A stretch of DNA of 64,000 nt from Fomes fomentarius (lineage: Eukaryota; Basidiomycota; Agaricomycetes; Polyporales; Polyporaceae): contig JABYQN010000014.1 in NCBI GenBank assembly GCA_022606135.1, positions 744,001 to 808,000 of the forward strand. Reading direction: 5' to 3'. Below are positions 43,750 through 55,380 of this stretch, one piece after another. Below the pieces are notes generated by a model that was not told where the DNA came from, ran no database searches, and worked only from the letters and a program-made list of their open reading frames with translations. The position numbers and the translations under genes were made by a program. Positions within the stretch are counted from its first letter, which is position 1; each line of letters starts with the position of its first letter.

Positions 43750-44817
43750 AGTGCTGGGCCTGGACTGTATTACCGCCAGGTTGTGCGGCCTTAATGTGCT
43801 CGAGTCCGGTGCCATCGGTACACTCATAAGTTGCCAAGGGTCAGTAGCTTTCCATCGTTCGGTCGCTCTGAAGCTCACTATCCGCACGTACAGTCTGGTC
43901 GAGCTGATCGTGCTGAACGTCGGCATCCAGGTCAAGATTCTCGACACACGTACGTTCTCCATGTTCGTCCTGCACGCACTCGTGCTGACGTTCATGACCA
44001 CCCCGCTCACCCTCCTCTTCTACCCGCCACTACGGGTGTTGTGACAAAGCGCGCGTCTGGCATCAGCTCGTCCCCAGAGAGCGGCGCTGAGGCACCGCAG
44101 AGCGACATTCAGGCGGCGATCAGGACTCGCTTCGCAGTCATTGTTGACCACATTGAACAGCTCCCAGCTGTCATCACCCTCACACAGCTCTTACAGTCCT
44201 CGTCTGCAGTCACACGCGAGTCCCCATCGGTTTCCGACCCCAGCTCAGACGAGAAGGCAGCCCGCTGCACCACACCGCCAGGCAGAGGACCGCAGATCTC
44301 CGTCGATGCGCTCCGCCTGATCGAGCTCTTGAACCGGACCTCCGCTGTGCTCAAGTCGCAGAAGTCAGACGCGCTCGTCCACAGCGATCCCGTCCTCGCG
44401 ATTCTCACGACGCACGGATACCTCCACCCTATGACCGTCTCCAACTCACTCGCTGTCGTACGGTACGAGGATTTCTCGGACAACGTCCCCGAGCACTGGC
44501 GTGCGACCAGATGGTCATCCTTCCCTGGACGAGCGGCCTCACGTCCATCGACGGCCACTGCCGGCAATGAAACCCCGGGTTCCTCCAATGCCTACTCTTT
44601 CGACACGCTCTTCCAGCAGAAACGCGAGGGTAACCACCAAGCCGTCGCCCGGCACTCGCAGTACATGCGGCGCGTCTTCGCGGACACGGCCGCTGACGTC
44701 GCGATGTTCCAGGACCGTGGCTTCCCACAGGCCTTCGGACCCGAGAGCGGCGCGCGGTACCATGTGTTCATGCCGTTCTTCGGCGGCCCCGACGACCGTG
44801 TCGCACTGGCGTTCGCG
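43750..44817 (+). pseudogene. KHA1-type antiporter, last helices and cytosolic tail
   Basis: Continues the antiporter broken at 41.5 kb: DCITARLCGLNVLESGAIGTL, then after an intron (about 43838-43901) LVELIVLNVGIQVKILDTRTF and FVLHALVLTFMTTPLTLLFYPP, the last helices. The frame is lost by one base near 44036 (PPLR to VVTKRASG); the tail then reads FAVIVDHIEQLPAVITLTQLL, VDALRLIELLNRTSAVLKSQ and FGGPDDRVALAFA. It carries the same two tail frameshifts as the copy at 24.2 kb. At 44817 it ends abruptly in the 102-bp repeat; the family's VQLC end is not here. The gap between its two halves is filled by the ADAM gene. Confidence 0.85.
44238..44817 (+). repeat. 580-bp duplicated segment, copy 2
   Basis: Second copy of 24161-24740, here continuous with KHA1 sequence on its 5' side and with the 102-bp repeat on its 3' side. 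Confidence 0.92.
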
Positions 44818-44919
44818 TACCGCTGCAAACTGGAATGGAATGCTCATCGGTGACATCACAGTACTTCGCGCTTTCCAGGCTTCGCACGAACCTAGGAACG
44901 CTTGACACAGGAGAGACCT
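44818..44919 (+). repeat. 102-bp repeat, second copy
   Basis: Identical by eye to 41357-41458 and starts at the base after the 580-bp repeat ends. The intron and exon parts are out of order relative to the KHA1 gene, so it is a junk join. Confidence 0.92.
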
Positions 44920-45542
44920 AGGTGACGCTGTGAGACGCGTTAAGCCATCTCAATCAATCCCTCCATCCCATAGCCCGTAGTAGGCTCACCGACAGTGATT
45001 TTGTTTGTAGAGTGCACGCAGGTTCAACCGAGACAGACTCTGCCTGTGCTTGGAGCTCTTGGTCGCCATCTTCGGGGTACTGGTGTGTGTGTGGTAAGTC
45101 ACGCAGTTGATCAACAAGCAAGATACTGATAATAGGCGAAGAGAGGAACAGACGGCAGAGGTCCAAGTCCCTCGTCTGAGGCGAAGCGTCGCGACGCGCG
45201 CCCTGGGAATCTTCACACTTTGAGCAGGGTATGGCCACCACCACACACACGCTCAAAGCACGATATACCCTCGTTCAAAGCCTGGGCGAGGCAGCAATAT
45301 CAGGAAGAGTTCACTCAATCCTGTCGACGTTTCCCAGACGACTTGTGGCCACCGACACCTTGCTAGGAAATAACAATGGTGGGACTCCCTCGTGCCACCA
45401 GCTAGATACGCTCTCATGTCGCCGCAAACTTCAGGCCCAGAACGCGAAAAGGTGCGAGCTAAGGATCTCCGTAGAGATGTCATGTACTTCTTCTCCCCTG
45501 AATTTACAGGCAACACGTTCCCTTCGCCACCGTGTGCGTGAG

Positions 45543-46330
45543 GTTGGCATGCAGATTGTGGATATCATGGCAATCGCTTTCGTGCTCCTGAAGCTACCTT
45601 GGCGCACCTTCTCGCTCGTCGTGGCACTTCTACCGGTTCTTGTTGTCACATCCGCCGTTACCATGAAGTCCATTGCCTCATCACTGTACAATATACCTTT
45701 CCCCAACATATTCCCCTCGTGTCTGCCAGTGTCTAGTAAAGTTAACCAACCCTCGTCCATCGTACTTCCCCAGTCCTCAGAGTCTAGGACTTCAGTTTAG
45801 ACACGACGAGCAGCTTTGACCTTCTCTCGAACGTCAAGCATCCGGAGCTTGCTGTTGGGTGACTTGGTGGCCGTGGTGCGGGGCGAGCAACGTTCCTGTC
45901 AAGATCGTACTAGCAGACGCACTCCAGGACTTTGCCAGGGATGCGCGGTACGCGGGTCGTGGTCTACAGAGACCTTCAATATCTAGATAATGTTCGACAG
46001 GTAGCGTCCCTCGCAGTACATATTGGACGCCGGCTTACACTGTCTTTCACAGCATTGTCTCTTTCAACACTGATCATTATCGTGCTATCGACGCCGCACA
46101 AAGAGATGGCTCTGAGGAGGTCGATGCTGCCATTCTTCGGTCATCTCGGTCAAAAATGGATGCCTTCTCCTCTCAGATCACCCACGTCATTCTCGACGCC
46201 GCAGTTACGATGTCCGCGCTCCATCGTCTGGAAGACCAGTTGATCCACATTCACGAGTTGTGCGTCCACGAGGCCTTCTTGGTAACGATGCTCTCGATGA
46301 TCTACTCTGGGATACTTGAACTATGCTAGA
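45543..46330 (+). pseudogene. Degenerate paralogue of the membrane protein at 10596
   Basis: A hydrophobic block (VDIMAIAFVLLKLPWRTFSLVV, then LPVLVVTSAVTMKSIA) corresponds to the membrane part of the 10596 product. Further on, NVKHPELAVGDLVAVVR and VLADALQDFARDARYAGRGL match SVKHAELAVKDLGIVVR and VLARSLDEFAQEAKIVGRQL there, and AFSSQITHVILDAAVTMSAL matches the helical third exon. The frame stops at 45800 (TAG), shifts by one base near 45888, and the last third is missing after 46330. A clear relative, not a recent copy, and no longer coding. Confidence 0.72.
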
Positions 46331-47030
46331 CTTAAATCAAGCCCAAGTGCGAGAGCTACGATACCGTGCAGCCGTACTCGAGGACTCAGCGGAAGGCGAG
46401 AACTCACAGCTCGCTAGGGTGGGCTGCATGATTACATACGCCACATAATCGGCTGTTCAAGTTCTGTTGGGGCCGTTTCCTCTCTTCCTTTCACTTCTTG
46501 CTCCTATTACCACCACCACCACCACTCCCAGTTTGTCGGACTATCTATTCCCTCCCGCCCCGATGTACTCCCTTTTGCTCAGTTCTGCTCCTTTCCGTTC
46601 TGCTCTACCTTTTCTTTGCTTCCCTGTCATCTGCTCCACATAACTATATGCATTCATCTGTATATACATCATCCTTATATATCAGGTTGCCTTGACACTG
46701 CTCCGGCTGAGTCGCCACGCGCGCCTAATGTGTCCCGCCGGCCTCCTCTCTCCTCCCTCCTCGATTCCACTAACTGTGGCATGTCCAAACTTCTTGTCAG
46801 TCTTCTTGTCAGTCTTTAACCTCTTAGGGGTTTGACTTAATCCTGATGTCGGTCAATCGTCATCTGCCGCACGATGCGCTTGATTCACTCATTATCACAA
46901 AGGGCCTTTCGCCGGTAGGATGGGCGTATAGATGCCCGTGCCACCGCACTCCAGTTCTCCCTCCCTACCGTATTTGCGCCTTCAACGACACTGATACATC
47001 TACTACCTTTTTTGAACAGAACCCACCTAG
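46331..47030. other. Intergenic with a short tandem duplication
   Basis: A 12-base unit CTTCTTGTCAGT occurs twice in tandem at about 46789-46813. A TATA-rich stretch (46660-46685) and pyrimidine tracts may belong to the promoter of the gene at 47031. No gene seen. Confidence 0.45.
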
Positions 47031-47767
47031 ATGGATAATTCCCAGTCAGCCCATGTAGACGCTTCCAGGTGCATCATTCTCTTCCGCACTTACACATCCA
47101 CCATTGCACTGACCACTGCGTTCTCTTAGCCGGGTTGTGGCCGACTCGGTGTCAACTTTCAACAGCCTCGAATTTTCGTTCGTGGCGGATGGTATGCTTT
47201 ACACCCAGACGGGAAAGTTGATCATCATTCATTCCCTCAACGCCGCGGGCGAGCTTGTCGTTGGTGAGCATGTACGTAGCTTTTCGTTTCGTCAACGTCT
47301 CTCAGCAGACATCAGGGACGATGCTCGCCATTGCGGACTCCGGGCAAAGGCTGCTCATAGGGACTATCCAACCCGACTGGAAATTACAGGAGTACGAGGT
47401 ATGACTCGGATTCCTTTGTCCCTTCCCACGATAGTGACTTACTTGCATTCAGGAGATGTACACGACTGCAGTGATATTCCACGACGACAACGCAACCGAG
47501 CACCGCTTTTACTTGACTGGTGAAGGTGATAGCAGCCCGTGTCTCGATCTTATTCGGGCAGCTGTAGTTGCTGCTGAGCGTCGACACCTGGCTGGCCAGG
47601 CCCCAATTGTGTCTTGCCCACTCCTCCTCCCCGTTCCCCCGCCTGACGATGTCCCCGTGGTCCACGTCGTTGAGGCACCCCCTGGCCTGGGCTCTGAGGA
47701 TGTCCACAACCCTCCCCCCCCTACAACCCACAGGCGCCTATGCCACCGGCTTACGAGTGAGTCCTAA
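47031..47767 (+). CDS. Small protein of unknown function
   Basis: Four exons, 47031-47068, 47130-47271, 47309-47398 and 47453-47767, keep one frame with GT-AG introns. The product starts MDNSQSAHVDASS and includes FVADGMLYTQTGKLIIIHSL, MLAIADSGQRLLIGTIQPDW and YTTAVIFHDDNATEHRFYL; beta-rich pattern, no known domain. The C-terminal end depends on a run of eight C bases at about 47715-47722: as written it ends PTTHRRLCHRLTSES; with one more C it would end PPYNPQAPMPPAYE and TGA, which looks more natural. A downstream hydrophobic piece (LMRVIFLPLIRIVLQPFLG, up to 47921) may or may not belong. Confidence 0.6.
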
Positions 47768-47929
47768 TCCTTCACCGTCGACTCTAGCAGTGGCACTCAC
47801 TCTGTACAACACAAGGATTGCTGTCAATGCTCCTCAAGGACCACTCGAGGCACTTGGCTTGCTCATGCGCGTCATTTTCTTGCCTCTGATACGCATTGTC
47901 CTGCAACCATTCCTGGGCTGAGTGTAGAT

Positions 47930-50440
47930 ATTTACTCGTCAAGCTTGTTGTCAAGTAATAAAACCCATATGGCAGAATTCAATCCTGTGTATCACGTCTG
48001 TGTGTAATTTGTGGAGATATATCACGTCCCCAATGCCAGCAGCACGGCTTCCACCCATTTGCTCTTGGCTCTCTAAGCTCTATCTCTCTTGGCTGCAAGA
48101 TAGGCTAGGAACACGGTCGTTCTGTCACTGATCTCAATGAGGGAGAGACCCGTCTTCTGAAGACCGATCGTTGTGTGAGCACCAAGTGGAAGTGTCGTCA
48201 CATCACGGTTTAACACTGCCGTTGTGGCTGTTTTCTAAGGTCCAACGGACTGAAGCTGGGGCCGTTTGAGCAGGACAAAGCCCTCTCTCCTGGTCAGAGT
48301 CGGGGACTCCAGCCAGCCTGGAGGCAATGACAGCGTGTCTCGGGTTGAACAGTGTAAGGGGTGTACAATGGCCGCTAGCACACAGAACCGCATGGTCTAT
48401 CTCGTTATTCAACACAAGAATACTCACTTGAGGAAGCTACAACGGTGTCGTCAACGCAGCTATGTATGTGTGGCCGGGAGATCGGGACGCCCCCGGCTGA
48501 GCTCTACTGTGGTCCGAATTTGACGACAGGCAGCGATTCGTCTTCCATGCACATGATACGATACCGTATCCAACTATCTGTTTACGGCATACGGATACTG
48601 TCCCATGGTACAAGTAAAGATTCTGTCAGCTCTAGCTTATGCGAGCGCACCATATAATCCTCATACCCAACCATCGAGCAGCCTAATCGCCGCCGCTCGC
48701 ACTACGTTCCTCATACCTCTGCAGCGCCCCCTCCGCCTTCTTCTCTCACCACTCTCACCCTTCCCGTATCCTGCAAATCAAGCATGTCAACTTTAACATC
48801 AACAAGAACAAGAGCCGAAGATTGCACACATGTTGAATCAAGTGTTAGCTCGGCCGATCGCAGTGTGATTGAAGCTGTCAGCCATTGACGCTAGCCACCT
48901 CGATGTCAGGCTGAGCGCAAGGCCAACGAGGGCAAGGAGTGACGAAGGGAGGAGTGAGAATCCGGTGGGTTGACACATGCTGAACAGTTCGTTTGCAATG
49001 AAGGAGGTCTGGCGAGCGTTTGACGTTTGACGAGAGCGTCCACGACAGACGGCTCCAGTGCGACTTGTTCAAATTCGAAATCACATCCAGGAGGCAAGAC
49101 GCTGTTTCAGAGATCTGGCCTTGGGTACGGGAGGTTTGTCCACGCCCCGAGTGCACCCGTCTCCACGCTCAGAGGCGTAATCTGAGTCAGGTATTGGTGC
49201 ATCGAGATGCATGGCATCGTCGGAACAAGCCTTCCTCCTCCAGCGTGGCGACTAGACTACATCACACGTCGACCACCATGACTCAACAACCCATGCAAGT
49301 GCGTGACGACAACGGTGTTTGGCTTCACGGCGGAATCAGCGAAGGTCAGCAGATAGTGAGGGAAGCCCACCTTCAGTCTCATCCACCTGGAATGGGCTAA
49401 ATACCTCGCGCCTTGCATACGATTGCGAGATACCCCTCGCGGTATTGATTCAACCGGTTTTGGACCAGGATCCAAGAGAGGAGCCCGTTTCTCTCGTCGA
49501 GACGGGGCGGCGGGCTCCGCGAGGTGCGCACGGTGTATAGGGTACATCGACCCTTGGTGTTCATGGGTTCCGAGCGCCGCAGAGGTCGGGTCCGTGGGAT
49601 TCGCGGGGACTGCTGGAGACATAACAAACGCACCTTGGTCGACCGCTACGAAGTCCGTCGTCGATGGGGGTTAGTGCTTCCCCAGAACGATCGTTTATTG
49701 TCCCCAGCACGATCGTTTATTGCTCATCTTCCCATTTCTCCCTGTCGACCTCGATGGTGTATATTGGCTGGGGTTATTGGTTTGGGTCGATGGCGGCGCA
49801 GAGCAGGCTGAGGGCTACGAGAGGAAGTACTATGGGCATACATGAAGCATGACAAGATAAAAGCAGGGTGGCAGTAAACGGTATTAGTGTGAGTGTTGAC
49901 TAGTGACTGACGAGGAGTGACTGGCGCTGGGCAGCCAATTTCGGTCATTTGTTTGGCAAGAGCTTTGGATCCAAACAAATCCTATGTTGTACCCGAAAAG
50001 GAAGATGCTCGGCGATCCCACGATTTTCATCATCCTCAAGTTTCACATTTCTTAAGTCTATTCAATGGGACTTCGTAGGCATCACTTCTTCCCTCTTTGG
50101 CGATGCTGGTTGAAAACGTAGGAAGATGAGTAAGGCCCACTGGCGACCTTCTCAAAGTTAGCTGACTAAAGAGTCTGGTTGCGGTGGATTTTAGGCTGAG
50201 CTCTGTGGTGCCGGTAATAACGCCCCTCAGCCGCAATACGCAAATGTCTTTTGAAGGCGAGGACAGTACATATTATGTATTCCTAAGATGGGTAACTACA
50301 CAAGGTTGCATCGTTGCGGAACACGTATTGGTGGATGAAACTATGCACATAAACTCTGCGGGTAGTCCGGTAGATGATACTAGCATCGTGAGTCATGATA
50401 CGATAATACCAACGTTTGCTCAGCCCGTTCCATAACTAGT
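47930..50440. other. No assignable gene
   Basis: Short frames such as TQQPMQVRDDNGVWLHGGIS near 49280 and SFEGEDSTYYVFLRWVTTQG near 50245 read smoothly for 20-40 codons but I cannot assign them. Nothing else is supported. Confidence 0.4.
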
Positions 50441-50449
50441 CCTCAGCAG

Positions 50450-51227
50450 TCAAACTCCCGCTACCCTCATCTGTGGATGGACCTGTCACAATTCGCGATT
50501 AGGAAAGGTAGTTAGCATGCAGAGAATACTCACGCGGGTGCATCGTGCAGTGCTCGGGCTGGTCGGGGACGCATGCCGGGGTATAGCTGTTGATAGCGCT
50601 CGACGCAAAGCTAGTGCCATGCATTCACGCTGGTCTAGGGTAGCGATTTCGGCGTCGTTGATAACCTTGATGCAGGAGAGATAGTCTTCACGCTCATCGA
50701 AGTGGATCTCTACGACCTGAGCATCGGCATTCAGGGGAACAAGTGTCACCAACGACGGGCCCTGCAGAGTCGAGGTATGGATCAGTCACTCTACCATAGT
50801 CCATACAACACTCACTCGGTTCACATGCAGGCAGACTATCTGTGACTCTGGCTTCAAATACATCTGTACGTTCTCGTCAAGCACAAAGGCAACCTGAGCT
50901 ACAGTCGGGTTGGGCGCACGCCGACAGTCAAGAACGTCGCAGATGATAAGGCCATCTGTGCGGCATTGGTATTAGATGAGATTGGCCTTCAAGGAAAAGG
51001 AAGACGGAATCACAGACATTTCTCGTTCGCCACCTCTACAACACTGATGTGTGCAATTGTCCAGCCAGAGCAACCAGAAACGGCGTAACACGCCTTTGTG
51101 GTGCCGAAGGCAACATACGGGATATCAAACCAACTACAGTCCATGTCCTTATCAGCGGGTTCCAGTGTTCTGGTGAGACACAGTTGGGTACTCACGAGCG
51201 AACGGGAATCTGGGTGGCAGAAGACAT
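50450..51227 (-). CDS. Small five-exon gene, unknown function
   Basis: Exons 51227-51196, 51133-51018, 50955-50816, 50761-50534 and 50482-50450 join in one frame and give about 182 residues ending at TGA; all introns have GT-AG ends. The product begins MSSATQIPVRSWFDIPYVAF and includes SGCSGWTIAHISVVEVANEK, LIICDVLDCRRAPNPTVAQV, DENVQMYLKPESQIVCLHV and SLVTLVPLNADAQVVEIHFD. I do not recognise a domain; the pattern suggests a compact beta-rich fold. The next stretch, INDAEIATLDQRECMALALRR, looks helical. A fragment of a relative lies at 30.8 kb. Perfect phase over five exons argues that it is real. Confidence 0.7.
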
Positions 51228-53040
51228 TGGGTGTCGGCTGTGGCACAGGTGAATGTCCTTGAGAAAGAATGGCGCCTATGTACAGGAGGATAGCGTCCAT
51301 GGACAGACACCTTTGTTCATGCCCCGGGAGGGCCCGAGTATTCCGACACGCCACCTGCAAGCTACGCGCCTTCGCTCGTGAATATCTTCGTGGGCCGAGA
51401 TGTCTTGATCATTCTCCTACTTCTAAGGCTGGGAGAAGAAGTTCCAGTGAGGATGTACGTCGTAGACAGTGCAGCGATGAACCTCAACAGAATGCTGCGG
51501 GGACATTGTGGAGTTGTGGGTATTTGCGAACGTTGGTCGATGACACTGAGCGTCCAGCAGTTGTGCGGGGCCTACTGCGAGTGCTTCAACCACAATAAGT
51601 GGCTGCCACCAACACAAGCTCTGTTGGGAAGAACTCTGGAGTTTGACCCGCTTCCACCCCTTCACCAGTTACAGGCTTCCGGAGCGCCTGCAAAGTACGC
51701 CTGGTTCATGAACACCCGATCGTCTTGAACGTTGCGAGCTCGGAGAATTTGGGCTCACCGTCCTCCGGAAGCTCCAGCTGTATAAGCACGACCTCCATCA
51801 CGCCGTCGTCGAACCTGCTCGTAGCGTAAGCAGTCAACCAAATCGTCTCGCCCGCTATCATGCATACTCACAAGACCTTGACTATAATGAAGAACACCGT
51901 GCGAATTTCGAACTCCACCCCGCACTTTCACAGTTCCCACCGCCATTGCGGGTCCCGCTCTGCCAGACATACGTCCCGATGCGCGTCCAGCAGATGACCT
52001 CACCACTCTTCGTCGCGCAGAGACTGTAGCAGCTCCGTCATCTCCCGAGTCGTGTACGTCCCCTACTGTCACTCGGTTTTTCTTACTGGACTTTTGATTG
52101 GACCCAGAGACATTCATGCGCTCGAGCTTCTCTTTCGCGACTGCCGCATATGCGTGGGTCTTTGTCGGCCCATTTCTTTCGCAGCCACACCGAGGTCGCC
52201 CGTCCACGTCCTTGTAGGTCCAATTTAGACCGTTCCCGTGTTTTACACACTAGAATGTAGAAGAGAGAGAGCTGAGCGAAGAGCCGGTCGGAGTACAGTG
52301 ATAGCGATGAGGAGAGCGAGTGGAAGATATTGAGGACCTTAAGCGAGATCAGAGTCTGGAGGAGCGAGGTTCAATCGATCCAGCGAGGTCTGGCGATGTA
52401 GTGATGGGAGCCATTCTTCCTCGTGATCTTGAGCCATACTGCTCAATCAAACTATCAAAAACATACCGTGGAAAATTCGCATCGGTCCCTAACTTCCTAA
52501 CGCTTCCCATACTGGATACTAGGATACTATCCCAGTGACTGCCAGTCTATTTGCTTGAAAAGTACCTAGGATTAGTAGTAGAGCGAATTGAACGCCTATG
52601 ATGAAGATGTAGCAAGGCAATTTGGTCTTGAGGTCGAAGAACCTGCCCGATCCCTCCCCCTCCGAGTCAGTCTGAGGGGACCTGCGAGAGTCACTGCACA
52701 AACAGGGATTTCTCCAGGCATGGAGAAGTACTGGACGTTCCCGGCCTGGGCTTGCTGCGCTTCCATGTGAATGTCGTCACGGTCGTACAAGGACGTGTGT
52801 TGCATCTGCATAACTCGGGGAGGCGGACAGGCATCGTGACACCATACTACTCCAACGTATCATAACGCAGCGCCTCTCCCAGATCACGCTATCCTTTCGT
52901 CTCTTCTCTAACCCTATCCTCGTAAACCACAAGAAAACACAGGTAACTACCTCGGTATACTTGTGGTCACGGTCCGTGCTCGAGTAAGCAGTCTATGGAC
53001 GGGTAAGACTCACAAGGCATTCATATAGCGTGAGTGTGCG
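51228..53040. other. No assignable gene
   Basis: A minus-strand frame at 52207-51755 is rich in Arg, Gly and Ser and could be part of a gene, but no splice partners or family were found. The 3' end of the FKBP gene may extend into 53040-52950. Confidence 0.4.
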
Positions 53041-53043
53041 TAC

Positions 53044-54178
53044 CAATGATATGAGCCTGTGGTGGCTCCATGACGTTTCGCAATTGAGGATCGCTCCGCG
53101 CACAAGACTCTGACACCTGGATCTTACGTTGTTCTCCGCGCAGCATACCTACAACACCCTGGTCAAAGCCTAGGACATGATGCCATCAGTCTTGATCTCC
53201 ATCACTGAAGTGAGATGGTCACCTTGGGGAACTTCACCCTTCCCAACGATGAACGTCATCTACAGCTCTTCAATAATCAAGCCGGCAATGAGAAATGTGG
53301 AGGTACTCACAACACGCGATTTGGCGAACAATTTCACTCCTAAGGAGTCCCTCACAACAAAACGCAAAGACACCTTGTCACCCTTAGCAACAGGGGTCGC
53401 GGACGTGTCTCCTGGCCTATGGCGCAGCCATATCACATCCTGTACGCTCTCAGGGGACCGGTGCTGTGAGTTGGCTTGCTTCCCAGTGTTTTTTGATGAC
53501 TCTGAGATCTGGTTTGGCGTGTCACTTTCAATCTCGTCGGTGTGACGTCTCTTCTTAGAGGTCGGCCCTAGGTTCTCCGACGATTCCCGCTCTCGTTTGT
53601 CTTTGAGAACGTCATCCAAAACTGAACGGAGGATAGTGATCATAGCTAGTTCATCTGCATGACCTCACAAGATTATCAATATAGCCCTCTCCGAATACCA
53701 ACATACTCTTACCGATATAATTTCCGAACAGATGAACTGGGCTAATTCCATGTCATCATCACTCACTGGGATATCGTTCACATAGACCTACTTGGGGCCA
53801 ACAACCTCGAAGGTGCAGTTCTCCGCAGCCTGAAGTGTGAGGTTGAGTGGTGCTTGCTCCACCTAAGTAACTTCATCAGCAATCAGATACCAAGCGCACA
53901 AGCTAGAGGGTCTTACCTGCTGTGGAACAAGGTTGCAGAGCACGATCGTCGTCGGATCAGATGCTGAGAACGTCAGCATTACTGAGGTTCGGGCATTACT
54001 GTCCTTGAGGTCAGACCCCAGCACGGCGCCAGTAATCCTAAGCGTCGAGCGGAAACGGGTGAATGATCTCTTCGATCCTGGCTCTAGGACGATGCCCCTG
54101 GTACAGTCATGTTAGTGAAGCAAAGAGACATATATGGAGCTGAGATACACACCAAATTCCAATATCGGCGCTGATCAT
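53044..54178 (-). CDS. FKBP-type prolyl isomerase with nucleoplasmin-like domain (Fpr3/4 type)
   Basis: Nuclear or nucleolar histone-binding prolyl isomerase family. Exons: 54178-54153, 54097-53917, 53862-53792, 53741-53713, 53654-53311, 53259-53223 and 53169-53044, in phase throughout, with GT-AG introns. The N-terminal nucleoplasmin-like part reads MISADIGIWGIVLEPGS, STLRITGAVLGSDLKDSNA, TIVLCNLVPQQVEQAPLNL and FEVVGPNPVHLFGNYIG. A charged linker with KKRRH (possible nuclear signal) follows. The FKBP part is shorter than usual: KGDKVSLRFVVRDSLGVKLF, MTFIVGKGEVPQGFDQGVVG, RGEQRKIQV. The usual tail (AYGxxG, PPNATLxF) reads SESCARSDPQLRNVMEPPQAHIIG and is divergent, so isomerase activity is doubtful. 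The last exon, after a GTACGC donor at 53043, is not resolved. Confidence 0.8.
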
Positions 54179-55380
54179 GGTGGATGTGTCTACCAGCTCA
54201 GGGGTAGCGGACTGTCGTACTTATACACCTAAAACATCCATCGATAATCATCTTTCATCCTATTCACCAGCACGGTAGCATGCAAACATTTGTTCCCCAT
54301 CTGACCACCCGAAACATCAAGTGAAACAATGGGAGGGCCAAGACCTGGAAGTATTCCATTGGTGTGGCCATTGGTATGGAAGAATGATCCGGAACGCTGC
54401 GTCCCCGATGACGTGGCAAGGCATCACTGGTCCTAACTCATTGGCTCCCGTTGAGCAGATTTATAGGACAAAGAGCCAGTGTTTAAGGGAAGCGCAAGGA
54501 GTCAGTACAAATAGAGTTGACATTGGTCTTGATAGCCAGCTGGTTCAAAGGGATCCATCAATATCAGCTACTTATCCAACTTCATCTTGTAGATCGCTGG
54601 TCTCGCCCGAAATAGTATCTGACTAGAGCCTCCCACTTCACAGCGGCAACAACGACGAGCAGACCAACCTCCAGCTCGAAAAAGAGTTCGAGATCGCCGC
54701 TTTACCGCTGCCATCAAGGGAGTCCGACCATGTATGCGTCTTTATCACATTTAGCGCTCATTGTCTGACATTACTCCCGCTCCCATACAGGCCTCACTTG
54801 CAAGAAGATGCAATACCTCCTGCCTGTCTCCGTCTTCTAGATGTGCGCGTCCATCCCCTTTGAAAGGAAAAGCCCCTTGACCTCGACCTCGACTCGTCTG
54901 ACGACTGGGACTTGGACGACGATATGTCGGGCTTGTCTGTCATACCACGGAACTCACCGAAAGACAAGGCTGGGAAGAGTAAGCCTAAGCCTAACGCTGG
55001 CGCGAAGAAGCTGGTGAAGGTGACAGGCAAGCACCGTAAGCGTTATAAGGCGGGAGGCAAGACTTGGGCAAGGCGGAATCGAAGGATTAACGCAAGGGTA
55101 ACGCTTGACCGACTTCTTCCCTCGCGGTTTGCCACAGCGTCCTTGCCGAGCGCGCTCGGGAGCAGCCCAACCAGCTCACGTTGTAGGGATGTTGGGTGAG
55201 CATGTCCAAGGACGCGATCGATATCGAGGTGGTGGGTAACGACATCCGCTCGAGTTCAACTCGACTTGCAGCATCCGCTATCACCCACGCCCGCAGTAGT
55301 GGAAGCGGCGGGTGCAAAGGACGTGAGCGTGCCCACGACACCAGTTACACCGGGTATTCTAGGTGTTTACTGTGTGTGCA
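54179..55380. other. Unassigned; lysine-rich open stretch
   Basis: The plus strand at 54900-55090 reads acidic (SSDDWDLDDDMSG) then strongly basic sequence (KPKPNAGAKKLVKVTGKHRK). It could be one exon of a nuclear protein, but flanking exons and a start were not found. Confidence 0.35.

Noticed and set aside
53741..53792. An in-frame TAG in the FKBP gene after VVGPK
   Set aside because: GTAGGT is a splice donor here; using it with the acceptor ATTAG at 53742 gives VVGPNPVHLFGNYIG, the expected nucleoplasmin-like sequence. It is an intron, not a stop in the coding sequence.
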